DNA from: Saussurea involucrata | Taxonomy: Eukaryota > Streptophyta > Magnoliopsida > Asterales > Asteraceae | Reading direction: 5' to 3' | Assembly: GCA_033807775.1 (NCBI GenBank) | Contig: CM066324.1 | Coordinates: 130,315,501-130,379,500 of the forward strand | Length of the DNA: 64,000 nucleotides | Shown: piece by piece, positions 22,077-32,333 of the stretch | Layout: each line of letters begins with the position of its first letter | Numbering within the stretch: the first letter of the stretch is position 1 | The notes under the pieces: model-generated | Told to the model about the DNA's origin: nothing | Seen by the model: only the letters and a program-made list of their open reading frames with translations | The model's database searches: none | Position numbers and translations under genes: made by a program

Positions 22077-23790
22077 ACTAAATGATAATATATATCGTTG
22101 CTTATGAGATAATAGAGCACGATGTCATCGAACCATGCTCAGTTGAAGAATGTCAACAAATAGCAAATTGGCCTAAATGAAAAGAAGCAATCCAGGATAA
22201 TTATTTGACAAATGAACAGGTATTTGGTTCGGTAGTGCTAACCGACCAAGTGTAAAGCCTGTAGGACATAGATAAATCATTTGTCAGGGAAGCATAATGA
22301 GAATAATTAAGTCATAATATATAAGGCTCTCTTTTGGCGCAAGGTTTCTCACAACGCACTGGATTGACCACAATAAGACTAACTCTCTCGTGATGGACAA
22401 CAGTCTGCTAATTAAATTAGCCAAGTAGTTTCTGAAGGACTGGAAATTGCAGCTCAACGATGTAGTTACTACATATCTCTACGGGGATCTACATTCAGAG
22501 ATATATAAAAGTTCTTGATGGCATTATACCAATATCAAGTAACTCTAAACCATGAAATGCGTTTACAATAAAATTGAAACACTCACTTTATAGATTAAAG
22601 CAATCTATGCGGATGTGGTATACCCGCCAGAGTAAATACTTGATTGGGAAACGATACAGAAGAACGATGAACTGTGCCCTTGCGTATTATATAAGAAAAC
22701 AGGTCCCAGATTTTCATAGTAGCTCAATATGTCGATGTTATGAACATAATAGACACTCTTGATGAAATAAGAGAAAACACAAGCTACTTGAAATCTGAAT
22801 TTGAGATGAAAGATCGTGGGAAAACTTGGTTTTGTCTAGATACTTGAGCTACGACACCGAGTTTGTGGAGTATTAATCCACCGATCCGCATATGTCTAGA
22901 AAATGATCAGGCGACCTAATATGGACAAAGCGCATCCGATTAGCACTCCCATGATCGGTCAAAGTGTTGGATATAAGGAAAGATCCATTTCGTCTAAAGG
23001 ATGAGGACGAAGAGGTGTTAGGAGATGGAAGTCCATACCTAAGTACAATAGGCGCATTATTGTACTCAACATAATACACTTGACCGTATATTGTACTTCT
23101 CACTGAACTTGTCAGCTAGATTTAGCTCAGCGCCAACGCAACGCCATTGGAATAATTTCAAATCAATCTTTTGGCACCATTGACGTGGGCTTATAATTTC
23201 CATACGGAGGAAAATGGACTGATAATGAAACTTCAATACCTACTTAGATTGTGAGCGGCAAAAGTATTGGCTCTTATAGAAAAACACCAAACAATGCCTT
23301 AGTATATGTTTGTTGATATTATGTATATGTTTGACTCATATAAAGGGTGTTCCCAAACTGGATAAGGAATTATCATATGGAACATGCCGATTGCTTGGAA
23401 GTAAACTAAGCAAACCCTTAATAACTATCTTCTTATATTATCAACAATCTTACTCTCCATGAGACTATTCAATAGTGTATATGGTTAAGGACTATCATTA
23501 CACATATAAGAGGAGCTAGTAATTTTGAGTTTAACCACTATACAACTTGCATGTATGGAAATAGTGCATCATGTATCGAAGAAATAAAAGTAAGATATAT
23601 CAAGGGTTATAACACAAAGCATACTTTGCTTAAGTTTTCGTATAATCAATTATCCTCAAGATTCAAGTGAACTGAATAAGATGCGAGAAAAATGTGACAT
23701 GTTTGTTTACCAAATCAATACGTAAAACCATATTTGGGAAACATGTAGAAAGTATTAAAACGGAAATGTTTTAAACCTCCTTTGATTAAT
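22077..23790 (+). pseudogene. Copia reverse transcriptase and RNase H remnant, copy 2
   Basis: Continuation of copy 2 after element B; homologous to 4770-6480. A short open stretch at 22574-22762 reads KHSLYRLKQSMRMWYTRQSKYLI, the reverse transcriptase LKHSLYGLKQSGRMWY motif. FEMKDRGKTWF appears near 22800. It shares most stops and frame breaks with copy 1. Confidence 0.65.
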
Positions 23791-23799
23791 GCACGAATC

Positions 23800-24153
23800 A
23801 AGGGGGAGTGGTAGACAAAAGGGGGAGGCTACTATATATGTAATATTGGTATGTTGTGCTCTTTCCTTCAACCAATGTTTTATTTTTCCCATTGGGTTTT
23901 GTTCCTTGGTGTAAGGTTTTAGTGAGGCAACAATTTATATACCATCATGTTTTCTTAACTCTCATGATTAATGTACGAATCTAAGAGAAAACTAGACTAA
24001 AGGAAAAGTCTATGTATTGCAAAGAAGCTAGTGCGTTGTACTCTTTCCTTCGTCATATTTTTATTTTTTTCCACTGGGTTTTTCTTTTGGCGTAAGGTTT
24101 TAACGAGGCAACAATTGTGCACCTTCACTCCTTTGACTCGGCACAAGGGGGAG
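23800..24153 (+). repeat. Copia 3' repeats and polypurine tract, copy 2
   Basis: Same arrangement as 6490-6846: AAGGGGGAG-type tracts near 23808, 23820 and 24143-24153, around two imperfect CTCTTTCCTTC...GTAAGGTTTTA...GAGGCAAC blocks. The last tract touches the LTR. Confidence 0.75.
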
Positions 24154-24341
24154 TGTTGTAGGATAAATGTGCCATCGTCTAAAGGATATGACGATAGAGA
24201 TAGGGATAGAGATAGATTAGAATTGAAATATTTTGTAGTTATCTACTTGTAACTCATCCCTATATAAAGGGCTTATGATTAATGAGAATTAAGATTCATT
24301 CCGTCCATTCTATTGTGTTGTATTTCTCTTTTCCTTTAACA
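24154..24341 (+). repeat. 188-bp 3' LTR of copia copy 2
   Basis: TGTTGTAGG to CTTTAACA, about 97 percent identical to 6847-7034. It too is followed by a primer-binding-site-like CGTTATCAATACG, after which homology stops near 24355. This suggests a further tandem unit was once present and was cut off. Confidence 0.85.
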
Positions 24342-24568
24342 CGTTATCAATACGTATTTATTCTATTTTATAATATTACTAAATAAAAAAATAAACTTAT
24401 TTTGAAAATATTGACGACAAAATAATAATGGTGAAATTTATAATAAAAATGAAACGTGTTTTTAATGTACTTTTGTTGATCTATGGTTATTTATTTTTGA
24501 TATGGTAAAGTTGAAAAATTAAATCGTAAGGATACAAAATAATTCGCAGATATTCATGATATTTATTG
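24342..24568. other. AT-rich spacer
   Basis: After the 13-nt primer-binding-like tail nothing coding or repeated is recognised. It contains the target TATTTATTG (24560-24568) of the following MULE. Confidence 0.5.
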
Positions 24569-26850
24569 GGGAATTTAATTAAAATACCTAAAGTTTGACT
24601 TTGACTTGCAGAAATACCCAAAATGACAACCCATTTTGCAGGAATACCCCATTCTTCCGCGATGGGGTCCGCGATCGCGGACCAGGCCCACATGGCCCGC
24701 GATTTGGTCCCGCGATGGGGTCGAATTTTTCACTTTTGGCCCCTCCCTCGATGGGGCCCGCGATATGGGGCCAAAATTTCCAGTTTTGGTCCTTTTTCAC
24801 GTTTTTTGCATGTTTTTACTGTTTTTTCCACAATTATTGTACTTGGAAGACCAAATTGTGGTTGAAATTCACTGGCTTGTTTAATCAATGTTGAATTATT
24901 GTACTTGGAAGACCAAATTGTGGTTGCAATTCATCTTCCTCATTGAAATTTCATCCATAAATATCAGTAAAATGCAATCCATAATCATTCATCCATTTCA
25001 TTGTGGTTGCAATTCACATCCATTCCATCCTTCTTTCTTGCTTTCTTTCTTCATCATTTCAGTATTTTCTTTTGGAGATACTACTGAAAAAATGAGTTCA
25101 TCTGTTGCAAAAGCTAAGCTATTTTTCTGTTACGATGGTGAATGGGTGCAAGACAACAATGAGTGGAATTTTGCTTATAAATCTAAGCATGGTGTAAAAT
25201 TTCCAGTAAACTTTACTCATCAGAAGTTTGTTGCATACGCCATGCAAAAATGTGGAATCGACCCTTCTACTGTTTGCAAGTTAGTGTTCAAGAATGATGA
25301 TGGGTCAATTGTGGAGTTATCCAACGATGGGGATATCTCTGGTTTTCTGCACTTTGCAGCCCAGTCAGAAAGACCTCCATCACTTTTTGTGTATGCCGAT
25401 TCATCGGTGTGCGACGAAGACGATGACGAAGGTGATGACGACGGTGATAACGACGATGATGACGAAGACCTCCAACTGGAGGAGCCTGATTCTCAATTTC
25501 AGGCGTCCTATGACCCAACAGTTTATTCGGATCATGCATATGGTCTTAACAACTGTTATCCTGATTTTGTTCCGGAGACGCAACAACAAGAAGAAGAAGA
25601 CCAAGAAGGACGTTTTGCTGGAGTTGCTGATGACGAAACCCATGTTTTCACAATGGGTAGATCTGATATAGACAGATCAGGTACCGATAGTGATGAGGAC
25701 GAAGAAGAAGGAAAATATATCCCTAGTAATAAATCATTTAGTCAGTTAAATGACTTTTTTGATATGCCTCCTATTCTTCCAACCCCGGATACACATACAC
25801 AAACCTACGAACCTGCACCTTATAATCGCAGTTCAAGGATACAAGTAGGTGAAATATTTGATTCGAAGGATGAGTTGGCCACACTTGTCGTAATTAAGTT
25901 CATAGAAGAGGATTTCGAAAGTTACATACAGAGATCCGAAAAAACCAGATACGAAGTTGTATGTGCGAGAGAAAATTGTAATTAGAGGTTGTACGCGAGG
26001 TCCGTGGGCTCTAAAGGAGGGATGTTTTCGATTAGAAAACTGCACGACGAACACACTTGTTCGAGGACGCAACTGAATCCCAACCACAAACCAGCCAACA
26101 AAAGGACTTTGGGTGCATTACTGAAAGGCAAATTTCTTGATGCTAGCAGGGCATTTCGTCCAAAGGACATCATCAATGACATAAACCAGCAGTACGGGGT
26201 CACAATTGGTTACCACCAAGGTTGGCGTGCGCGATGCAGGGCACTGCTAATGGTCAGAGGCACGTTCGAGGAGTCGTATGAACGACTCCCTGCGTATTTA
26301 TATAATTTGCAGCTCTCCAACTCCCGCCCCTTCAAGCGTGCCAAGGAGTAGACGTTCAGTCAGCCAACTAAGTAACACACAGGGCCCGTCGGAGCTTGAA
26401 CCACATGGAAGTATAAGATATGATAGCGTTGATCTGAACATTGATTTTCCTTGATTGAGACGATAAATCTTGTATGCTTAGTGCTCTTGTTTTATATATA
26501 ACATGATTTTATCTACTTTATCGTCCCGTGTAATTTATCAAACATAAGTGATCTACATTGTAATTTAGCAAACATAAGGGACCGAAGTTGTAATTTAACA
26601 AACAAAAGAGACCCAAGTTGAAAAAAGAGACCAAAAATGAAAATTTTGGCCCCAAATCGCGGCCCCCATCGAGGGAGGGGCCAAAACTGTAAATTTTGGA
26701 CCACCGCGGGAGCAAATAGCGGGCCATGTGGGCCTGGTCCGCGATCACGGACCCCATCGCGGATGCATGAGGTATTTCTGCAAACTGGGGTGACATTTTG
26801 GGTATTTTTGCAAGTCAAAATCAAACTTTGGGTATTTTAATTAAATTCCC
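24569..26850 (+). mobile_element. Mutator-like element with degenerate mudrA
   Basis: A 2,282-bp element starting GGGAATTTAATTAAAATACC, with the inverted copy ending at 26850. Terminal inverted repeats of about 225 bp (24569-24796 and 26626-26850) are GC-rich in the middle, with CCGCGATCGCGG and GCGATGGGG-type palindromic words. The 9-bp target duplication TATTTATTG / TATTTAATG has one mismatch. The internal gene encodes only the N-terminal part of a MURA-like transposase, so the element is non-autonomous. Confidence 0.85.
25092..26351 (+). pseudogene. Truncated mudrA-like transposase
   Basis: The likely start is the ATG at 25092 (MSSSVAKAKLFFCYDGEWV), preferred to the upstream ATG at 24888, which would read through leader sequence. 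The first about 100 residues look like the PB1-like N-terminus of plant MURA proteins (MSSSVAKAKLFFCYDGEWV through FLHFAAQ), followed by a long Asp/Glu-rich spacer. The DNA-binding MuDR domain (VGEIFDSKDELATLVVIKF, then RYEVVCARENC) is broken by TAG at 25983-25985, where family members usually have tryptophan. After it the frame resumes (RLYARSVGSKGGMF, RKLHDEHTCS, TYHQGWRARCRALL-like) and ends at 26351. The catalytic DDE domain and SWIM zinc finger are absent. It would bind DNA at most. Confidence 0.8.
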
Positions 26851-27214
26851 TATTTAATGTTGCGGTTAAATTAAAAAGTATTCAATATTAGACTCATTTT
26901 CAAGCTATTAACGATACGATTATAATGGTATAATTTGTAAAAAAAAGAAACGTATTTTTTTGTTTTTTTGTTCATATACAATTATTTATGTTAATATGAT
27001 AAAGGTTAAAATGAAAAATGAAAAAGTAAGGAATTAGGAATAATTAAATAAATTAAAAGAGGTGTTTAGTGTAACCTTGAATCTTGAAAGATAACTGTTT
27101 AAGTCTTTTTATATAATAATATAGACATGCTGCTTTTTATTGAAAGGAATTGAACTAAAACTTTGTTTCCGGTGGGAATTTTTGTAAATAATCTACCAAG
27201 TTAACCTATACTTA
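26851..27214. other. AT-rich spacer with one dispersed-motif copy
   Basis: No ORF. At 26882-26940 it holds a divergent inverted copy of the motif discussed in the findings (ACGATTATAATGGTATAA and nearby text), which also occurs in the Pack-MULE and the Helitron-like element. Confidence 0.5.
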
Positions 27215-27497
27215 GGGGCTGTTTGTTTACCTCTTAATAGTTCCATTAAGAGGCAACCTCTGAATCGTTCAGAGGTGAATCTTGTTTGGCAAAAAAAAGT
27301 CTGCCTCTTACTGGTTCCAAAATCCTCTTAATGATTTAGCATCTTGGGTCGCCCTTAACCATTCAGCACCCTGATTTCATTCTAAACAAATATCAAACAA
27401 CCATATTTCATTTTGCACTATATCATAAAAGCCTCTTAATCATTCTGACCTCTTAATTATTCTGCACTAAACCATTCAGCAACTGCCAAACAACCCC
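27215..27497. mobile_element. Harbinger/Tourist-like MITE
   Basis: A 283-bp element beginning GGGGCTGTTTGTTT and ending AAACAACCCC, flanked by TTA on both sides (27212-27214 and 27498-27500). Inside are many CTCTTAAT and CATTCAG words. Three-base TTA duplications and short inverted ends fit PIF/Harbinger MITEs; a hAT assignment is possible if the TTA match is coincidence. Confidence 0.75.
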
Positions 27498-28202
27498 TTA
27501 TATTATAAAGGTTGTTAAACCATTATGTTGAAAATTTAATTGGTACAAGTCTTGATATATAATATAGGGAAATTAATTAAAATGCCACAAGTTTGACCAA
27601 CACTTACCAAAATGCCACAAATCTCTCCCAGTTTGCAAAAATGCCATTTTTTCCCGCGATGGGAGCCCGCGATCGCGGGACCAGGGACCATTTTTGACAC
27701 TTTTTGAAACTTGCAGGGACCATTTTTGAAAAATTCCATCCCGCGGTCGCGAGCTCCAATCGCGGGGGTTTTATTTTTGTGACTTTTCAATTGCAAGGGA
27801 CCATTTTTGAATGAAAAGTCCCGCGGCACATGCTTTTTATTGATTTTTAATTGTAATTTACACTTTCATCCCCTATACTTATTTACCTACTTTATACCTT
27901 TTACTTTCATAATTTTAATTTTACATCATAATTTTAATTTTACATTTAACACATATAATCGTTTATTAACTATAATACGTTAAAAAATACGTTTTAATTT
28001 TAACAAGTTACGCTATTATAATCGTCTCTTCGATACGTTCGAAATGAGCCCAATCTTGAATTTTTTTGGATTTATATATTTTAATATATATCATATACAC
28101 TACATAAAAAATATTTTTTATAATTAAAATTCATACCCTTATAGTTAATTATTTAATTTATGGTACTCTTATAGTTAAAATACGTTTTATTTATTTTATT
28201 AT

Positions 28203-28449
28203 CGATGGTCCAAGTGTAAGTATTACAAATTGGCGGAGGCTTTGTGATGGACAGACATCGATCCTTTTGTGCATACTCTGTAACTGCAAATACTTCAGTT
28301 CCAAACACACATGAATCATCGTTCGACAAATACCCATTTTCACAATTTTTAAATGAGTCCAGTGATACCAACTTGTTAAAACCCCATTTCATATTCTTCT
28401 CGTGAAACCTTCTCCTATTGCCATTCACGATATTTATAAACACATTCAA
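28203..28449 (-). pseudogene. Captured TRAF-like MATH-domain gene fragment
   Basis: On the minus strand an open frame reads FINIVNGNRRRFHEKNMKWGF, LDSFKNCENGYLSNDDSCVFG, EVFAVTEYAQ and CLSITKPP...NTYTWTIDN. This is the end of one plant MATH (meprin and TRAF homology) domain followed by the start of another, as in plant proteins with paired MATH domains that act as protein-interaction adaptors. No start codon context, promoter or remaining domains are present. A second partial copy (FHEK-related text) occurs at 29273-29345. The parent gene is elsewhere in the genome. Confidence 0.7.
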
Positions 28450-28734
28450 ATAATAATTATTTAAAACGATTTAATGAATTAGTTAATATATGATTATTAT
28501 GTTAATGCGATAGAAGTGTAAACCAAAATTGAAAAAAAAAATAAGAGATGTACCATAAATTAAATAATTAACTATAAGGGTATGAATTTTAAATATAATT
28601 TTTTTATGTAGTGTATATGATATATATTAAAATATATAAATCCAAAAAAATTCAAGATTGAGCTCATTTCGAACGTATCGAAGAGACGATTATAATGGTG
28701 TAACTTGTTAAAATTAAAACGTATTTTTTAACGT

Positions 28735-29022
28735 ATTTTCGTTAATAAACGATTATATGTGTTAAATGTAAAATTTAAATTATGAAAGTAAAAGATATAA
28801 AGTAAAATAAGTAAATAAGTATAGGGGTTGAAAGTGTAAATTTCAATTTGAAATTGTGATTTTGATTTCATATTTACACTTTCAACCCCTATACTTATTT
28901 ACTAACTTTACTTTATACCTTTTACTTTCATAATTTAATTTTACATTTAACACATATAATCGTTTATTAACTAAAATACGTTAAAAAAACACGTTTTACT
29001 TTTAACAAGTTACACCATTATA
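28735..29022. repeat. Near-perfect hairpin inside the Pack-MULE
   Basis: Two arms of about 100-130 nt centred near 28855, joined by a loop of about 28 nt. Both carry TTACACTTTCAACCCCTATA, one forward and one inverted, with a CGATTATATGTGTTAAATG-type sentence further out. The same sentence also appears in the outer inverted ends, so the element is a nested palindrome. Confidence 0.8.
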
Positions 29023-29024
29023 AT

Positions 29025-29105
29025 CTGTAACACCTCGAATTTCCGTTGTATTATTTTTGGTGAATTATAATTATTAACTTTGGGGTTTTAATTATACCTT
29101 TTACT
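29025..29105 (+). repeat. Short gypsy-LTR-like fragment
   Basis: TGTAACACCTCGAATTTCCG resembles the TGTAA... starts of the gypsy LTRs at 1483 and 52084, but only about 80 bp are unlike the surrounding MULE repeats. It may be a tiny captured LTR end. Low confidence. Confidence 0.25.
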
Positions 29106-30048
29106 ATAATACGTTAAAAAATACGTTTTAATTTTAACAAGTTACGCTATTATAATCGTCTATTCGATATGTTCGAAATGAGCTCAATCTTGAATTTTTT
29201 TTGATTTATATATTTTAATATATATTATATACACTACATAAAAAATATTTATATTTAAAATTCATACCCTTCTCGTGAAAGTTTGTCCTATTGCCATTCA
29301 CGATATCTATAAACACATACAAATAATAATAATTTAAAACGATTTAATGAATTAGTTAATATATGATTATTATGTTAATGCGATAGAAGTGTAAAACAAA
29401 ATTGGAAAAAAAATAAGAGATGTATCATAAATTAAATAATTAACTATAAGGGTACGAATTTTAAATATAAAAAATATTTTTTATGTAGTGTATATGATAT
29501 ATATTAAAATATATAAATCCAAAAAAATTTAAGATTGGGCTCATTTCGAACGTATCGAAGAGACGATTATAATAGCGTAACTTGTTAAAATTAAAACGTA
29601 TTTTTTTAACGTATTATAGTTAATAAACGATTATATGTGTTAAATGTAAAATTAAAATTATGAAAGTAAAAGGTATAAAGTAAAGTAGGTAAATAAGTAT
29701 AGGGGTTGAAAGTGTAAATTACAATTAAAAATCAATGAAAAGCATGTGCAACCGTGACCGCGGTTCAATTTTTCAAAAATGGTCCCTGGAATTTTTTAAA
29801 AATGGTCCCTTGCAATTGAAAAGTCACAAAAATAAAACCCCCGCGATGGGAGCCTGCGACCGCGGGATGGAATTTTTCAAAAATGGTCCCTGCAAGTTTC
29901 AAAAAGTGTCAAAAATGGTCCTTGAGCCCGCTATCGCGGGCTCCCATCGCGGGAAAAAATGACATTTTTACAAACTGTGAGAGATTTGTGGCATTTTGAT
30001 AAGTGTTGGTCAAACTTGTGGCATTTTAATTAATTTCCCTATAATATA

Positions 30049-30288
30049 CAAGTTAATCTATTAATGCTAGTTTATTTTCTGGAACATATTTGGATAATCA
30101 TAAACTAACTTTTTAATAAATTACTTGTAGCAATTTATGAAGAGCTTTTTCTGGTTATTTCGATTATACCCTTATTAATACTGGTTATTATTTATTAACT
30201 ATTTATTATAAATAATTATTAATTATTAATTATTAAAATTAAATTATTATATTAATTAATATGAAGTGAAAATTAAAAATTAAATTTA
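30049..30288. other. AT-rich spacer
   Basis: Dominated by TTATTAATTATT runs. No ORF or repeat structure beyond simple AT-rich sequence. Confidence 0.5.
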
Positions 30289-30490
30289 AGAGTAAATTAC
30301 GGATTTGGTCCTTGTGGTTTTTTATGGATTTTCGTCCCTGTGCTTCATTAATTACGGAAATGGTCCCACTGGTTTGCACTTTCGATTTTTTTGGTTCCTA
30401 AACTTCCATACCCCTGACGTCCGCCCAACTACTCCGTTAAGCTCGAGGGTATTATAGTCATTTAACCTTATTTCATATTTTTTACCATTT
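30289..30490 (+). repeat. Orphan MULE-like terminal sequence
   Basis: GAGTAAATTACGGATTTGGT with following TGGTCC...GTCC words and a CTCCGTTAA box resembles the terminal inverted repeats of the MULE at 32334, which starts GAGTAAATTACATATTTGAT and also holds CTCCGTTAA. No inverted partner is found within this window, so it is a truncated end or one end of a disrupted Pack-MULE holding the next gene fragment. Confidence 0.5.
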
Positions 30491-30729
30491 TATAATTAAT
30501 TATAAATTTTTTTCTTGAACATTCATCTTCTCCAAGAAGATTATCATGAACATTTATCCCTTGAAGAACATAAGAAAAAACACTCAATCAAACCCAGATT
30601 TAAAAACCTTAATCAAATCCAAATTAAAAAACAAGAATCAAGATTTATCTCAAAATCAACCACACCTCTCCAATCCTTTTATCCCATCATCATCATCTTC
30701 TCCCTCACTTTTCTCCAAGCTCTGCTTTA

Positions 30730-30930
30730 ATGGCGGCATCTTCAGCTCTCTCTACCATCACCTTACGTTCGTCCTCTTGCCTTTCACCCATCGCCGCCCT
30801 CACTACACCTCTGTCACCAAGTTTCCCCAAATAGACTCTCAAATTCCCCATCCGAACCACTAAAGTTGTTGCTCCAGATCGAACGATTGCTGCTCCAGAT
30901 CGTGAAGACCATTGCTGCTCAGATTGAAGG
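30730..30930 (+). pseudogene. Gene-fragment-like reading frame with transit-peptide character
   Basis: ATG at 30730 opens MAASSALSTITLRSSSC, then LSPIAALTTPLSPSFPK and TAG (30832-30834). The frame stays open after the stop (TLKFPIRTTKVVA...). Ser/Thr-rich, acid-poor composition with MAASS start is typical of a chloroplast transit peptide. It is preceded by a CT-rich leader-like stretch (30660-30725). The parent gene is not recognised. It sits just inside the orphan MULE-like end, so capture is plausible; a decayed host first exon is the alternative. Confidence 0.4.
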
Positions 30931-31033
30931 GCTTCTTTTCCTCTTCTTCTGTTATTGTTCGATATGCGTTTCATCGAATTTGTTAGAGTTAGGGTTTTTT
31001 TTCTTCTTCATCTGTTAGTGTTCGATCTGGATT

Positions 31034-31397
31034 TGTAAAATCCCACATTGGTTGGGGAGGGGAACAAATGTTGCCTTATAAGAGGGACTTGATATCTCCC
31101 CTATCAGACGCGTTTTAAATCCGTGAGTCCAGATGTGGACAAAGCCGACAATATCTAGTACGATTGGCCTGATATGTTATAGATGGTATCAGAGCCGGGA
31201 ACCGAACTAGTGTGCCAGCGAGGACGCTGGGCTCCCAAGGGGGGTGGATTGTAAGATCCCACATTGGTTGGGGAGGGGAACAAAAGTTGCCTTATAAGAT
31301 GGTCTGGATACCTCCCCTATCAGACGCGTTTTAAATTCGTGAGCCCAGATGTGGACAAAGCGGACAATATCTGGTACAGTTGGCCTGAGATGTTATT
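31034..31397 (+). mobile_element. TRIM (terminal-repeat retrotransposon in miniature)
   Basis: Two direct repeats of about 148 bp (31034-31181 and 31250-31397), both starting TGTAA(A/G)ATCCCACATTGG and ending GATGTTA-like or ATATGTTA, enclose 68 bp. Right after the first is GGTATCAGAGCC (primer-binding site, 31185-31196). Before the second is AAGGGGGGTGGAT (polypurine tract, 31238-31249). It has no coding capacity, so it must use enzymes of other elements. The two repeats differ at roughly ten positions. No clear target duplication was found. Confidence 0.85.
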
Positions 31398-31600
31398 AAA
31401 ATGAACGTCCTTATCTTCGTATTTTATTAATTTTATGTTAATATTAAATTTCTTTATCTTATTTAAAATTTGATTTTAAATATGTCTTAGGAGGCCGAGT
31501 CGTGTCTCAATCCATGTGTGGTTGATTATCCTCTTAACGACTTTGAGGTTCCTTATAAGACGAGGCATGGAAGGGAGCCACTATAAAGAAATTTATTCAA
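31398..31600. other. Spacer
   Basis: AT-rich start, then mixed sequence with GGAGGCCGAGTCG near 31491. Nothing recognised. Confidence 0.4.
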
Positions 31601-32211
31601 GGAAAAAGTCCAAAAAAAATCCAATGAACTATCACGTTTTGAATGAAAATACCATTAAACTTTTTCATTTTGAATGATTAAGTTCCTAAACTATTTTTTG
31701 AATGAAAAATCTCATTAAAATTTCTCACTTTGAATGAAAAACTATTAAGCCTTCTCATTTTAAATGATTAAGTCATTGAACATTTTTTTGAATAAATAAA
31801 TGACTAAAATTTCAAAATTGGTTAGATGCATTTTCACAAACAACGGTATTGCTCACCCTCGCCTCTCTCCATTACCCCATCGTTGTCCGTTCTCCATGTC
31901 ACCTATCAAGATGTTGACCTATGTTTGGGCTTTGAATGACGTAGGGGTTGGAACGGTAAAATTGATTTGGGTTTTACTTTTACTTTAAAACATTTTTAGT
32001 CGGTTACAAACAATTTTTAAAAGTTCTGTGATTTATATATTTTTTAAAAATATCCAGGAACTTGTCATTCAAAAAGAGAAAGTTTAATGGTTTTCTCATT
32101 CGAAAATAATTTAGAGATTTAATGATTTAAAATGAAAACGTTTAATGATTTTTTTATTCAAAAAATTATTTAGGGAAGTTATTAATTCAAATGGTTTTTT
32201 TTATATTTCCC
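31601..32211. mobile_element. Foldback / MULE-like non-autonomous element
   Basis: The left text GGAAAAAGTCCAAAAAAAATCC...TTTTGAATGAAAA(TA)CCATTAAAC has an inverted counterpart on the right (about 32070-32211), where TTTAATG, TTTTTTATTCAAA and GGTTTTTTTTATATTTCC recur. Multiple short TTGAATGA words appear on both sides. No good target duplication. A short central unique part (31830-31990) has no recognisable gene. Confidence 0.5.
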
Positions 32212-32333
32212 TATATATAAATATCAATTTACATGATAAATTTCAAAAACAAATAATTAAATATAAATTTACATTACATAAATATGTTAATTTATCATAT
32301 CATAATAAATTAAAATTGATATTAAAAAATAAA

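Larger units (their letters stand above)
6847..24341 (+). mobile_element. Decayed Ty1/copia element, tandem copy 2, with nested element B
   Basis: Bounded by LTRs 6847-7034 and 24154-24341. The internal region keeps the leader and gag remnant (7035-8539) missing from copy 1, then the shared 4.4-kb body. The body is split at 10680 by element B; removing B and one TAAAT rejoins the text exactly as in copy 1 at 4770. No reading frame is intact. It would be about 6.1 kb without B. Confidence 0.8.
27567..30039. mobile_element. MULE with long inverted ends carrying a MATH gene fragment (Pack-MULE)
   Basis: A 2,473-bp element from GGGAAATTAATTAAAATGCC to its inverted copy. A perfect 9-bp duplication TATAATATA (27558-27566 and 30040-30048) shows intact mobilisation. 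The inverted ends extend about 605-620 bp (to about 28172 and from about 29418). Subterminal DNA carries CCCGCGATCGCGGG- and GGGACCATTTTTGA-type repeats. There is no transposase. The centre holds a host MATH-domain gene piece, an internal direct duplication (28409-28770 and 29273-29640) and a hairpin around 28855. Confidence 0.85.

Noticed and set aside
31185..31196. tRNA gene suggested by GGTATCAGAGCC
   Set aside because: Only the 12-nt primer-binding word is present; no cloverleaf or internal promoter boxes.
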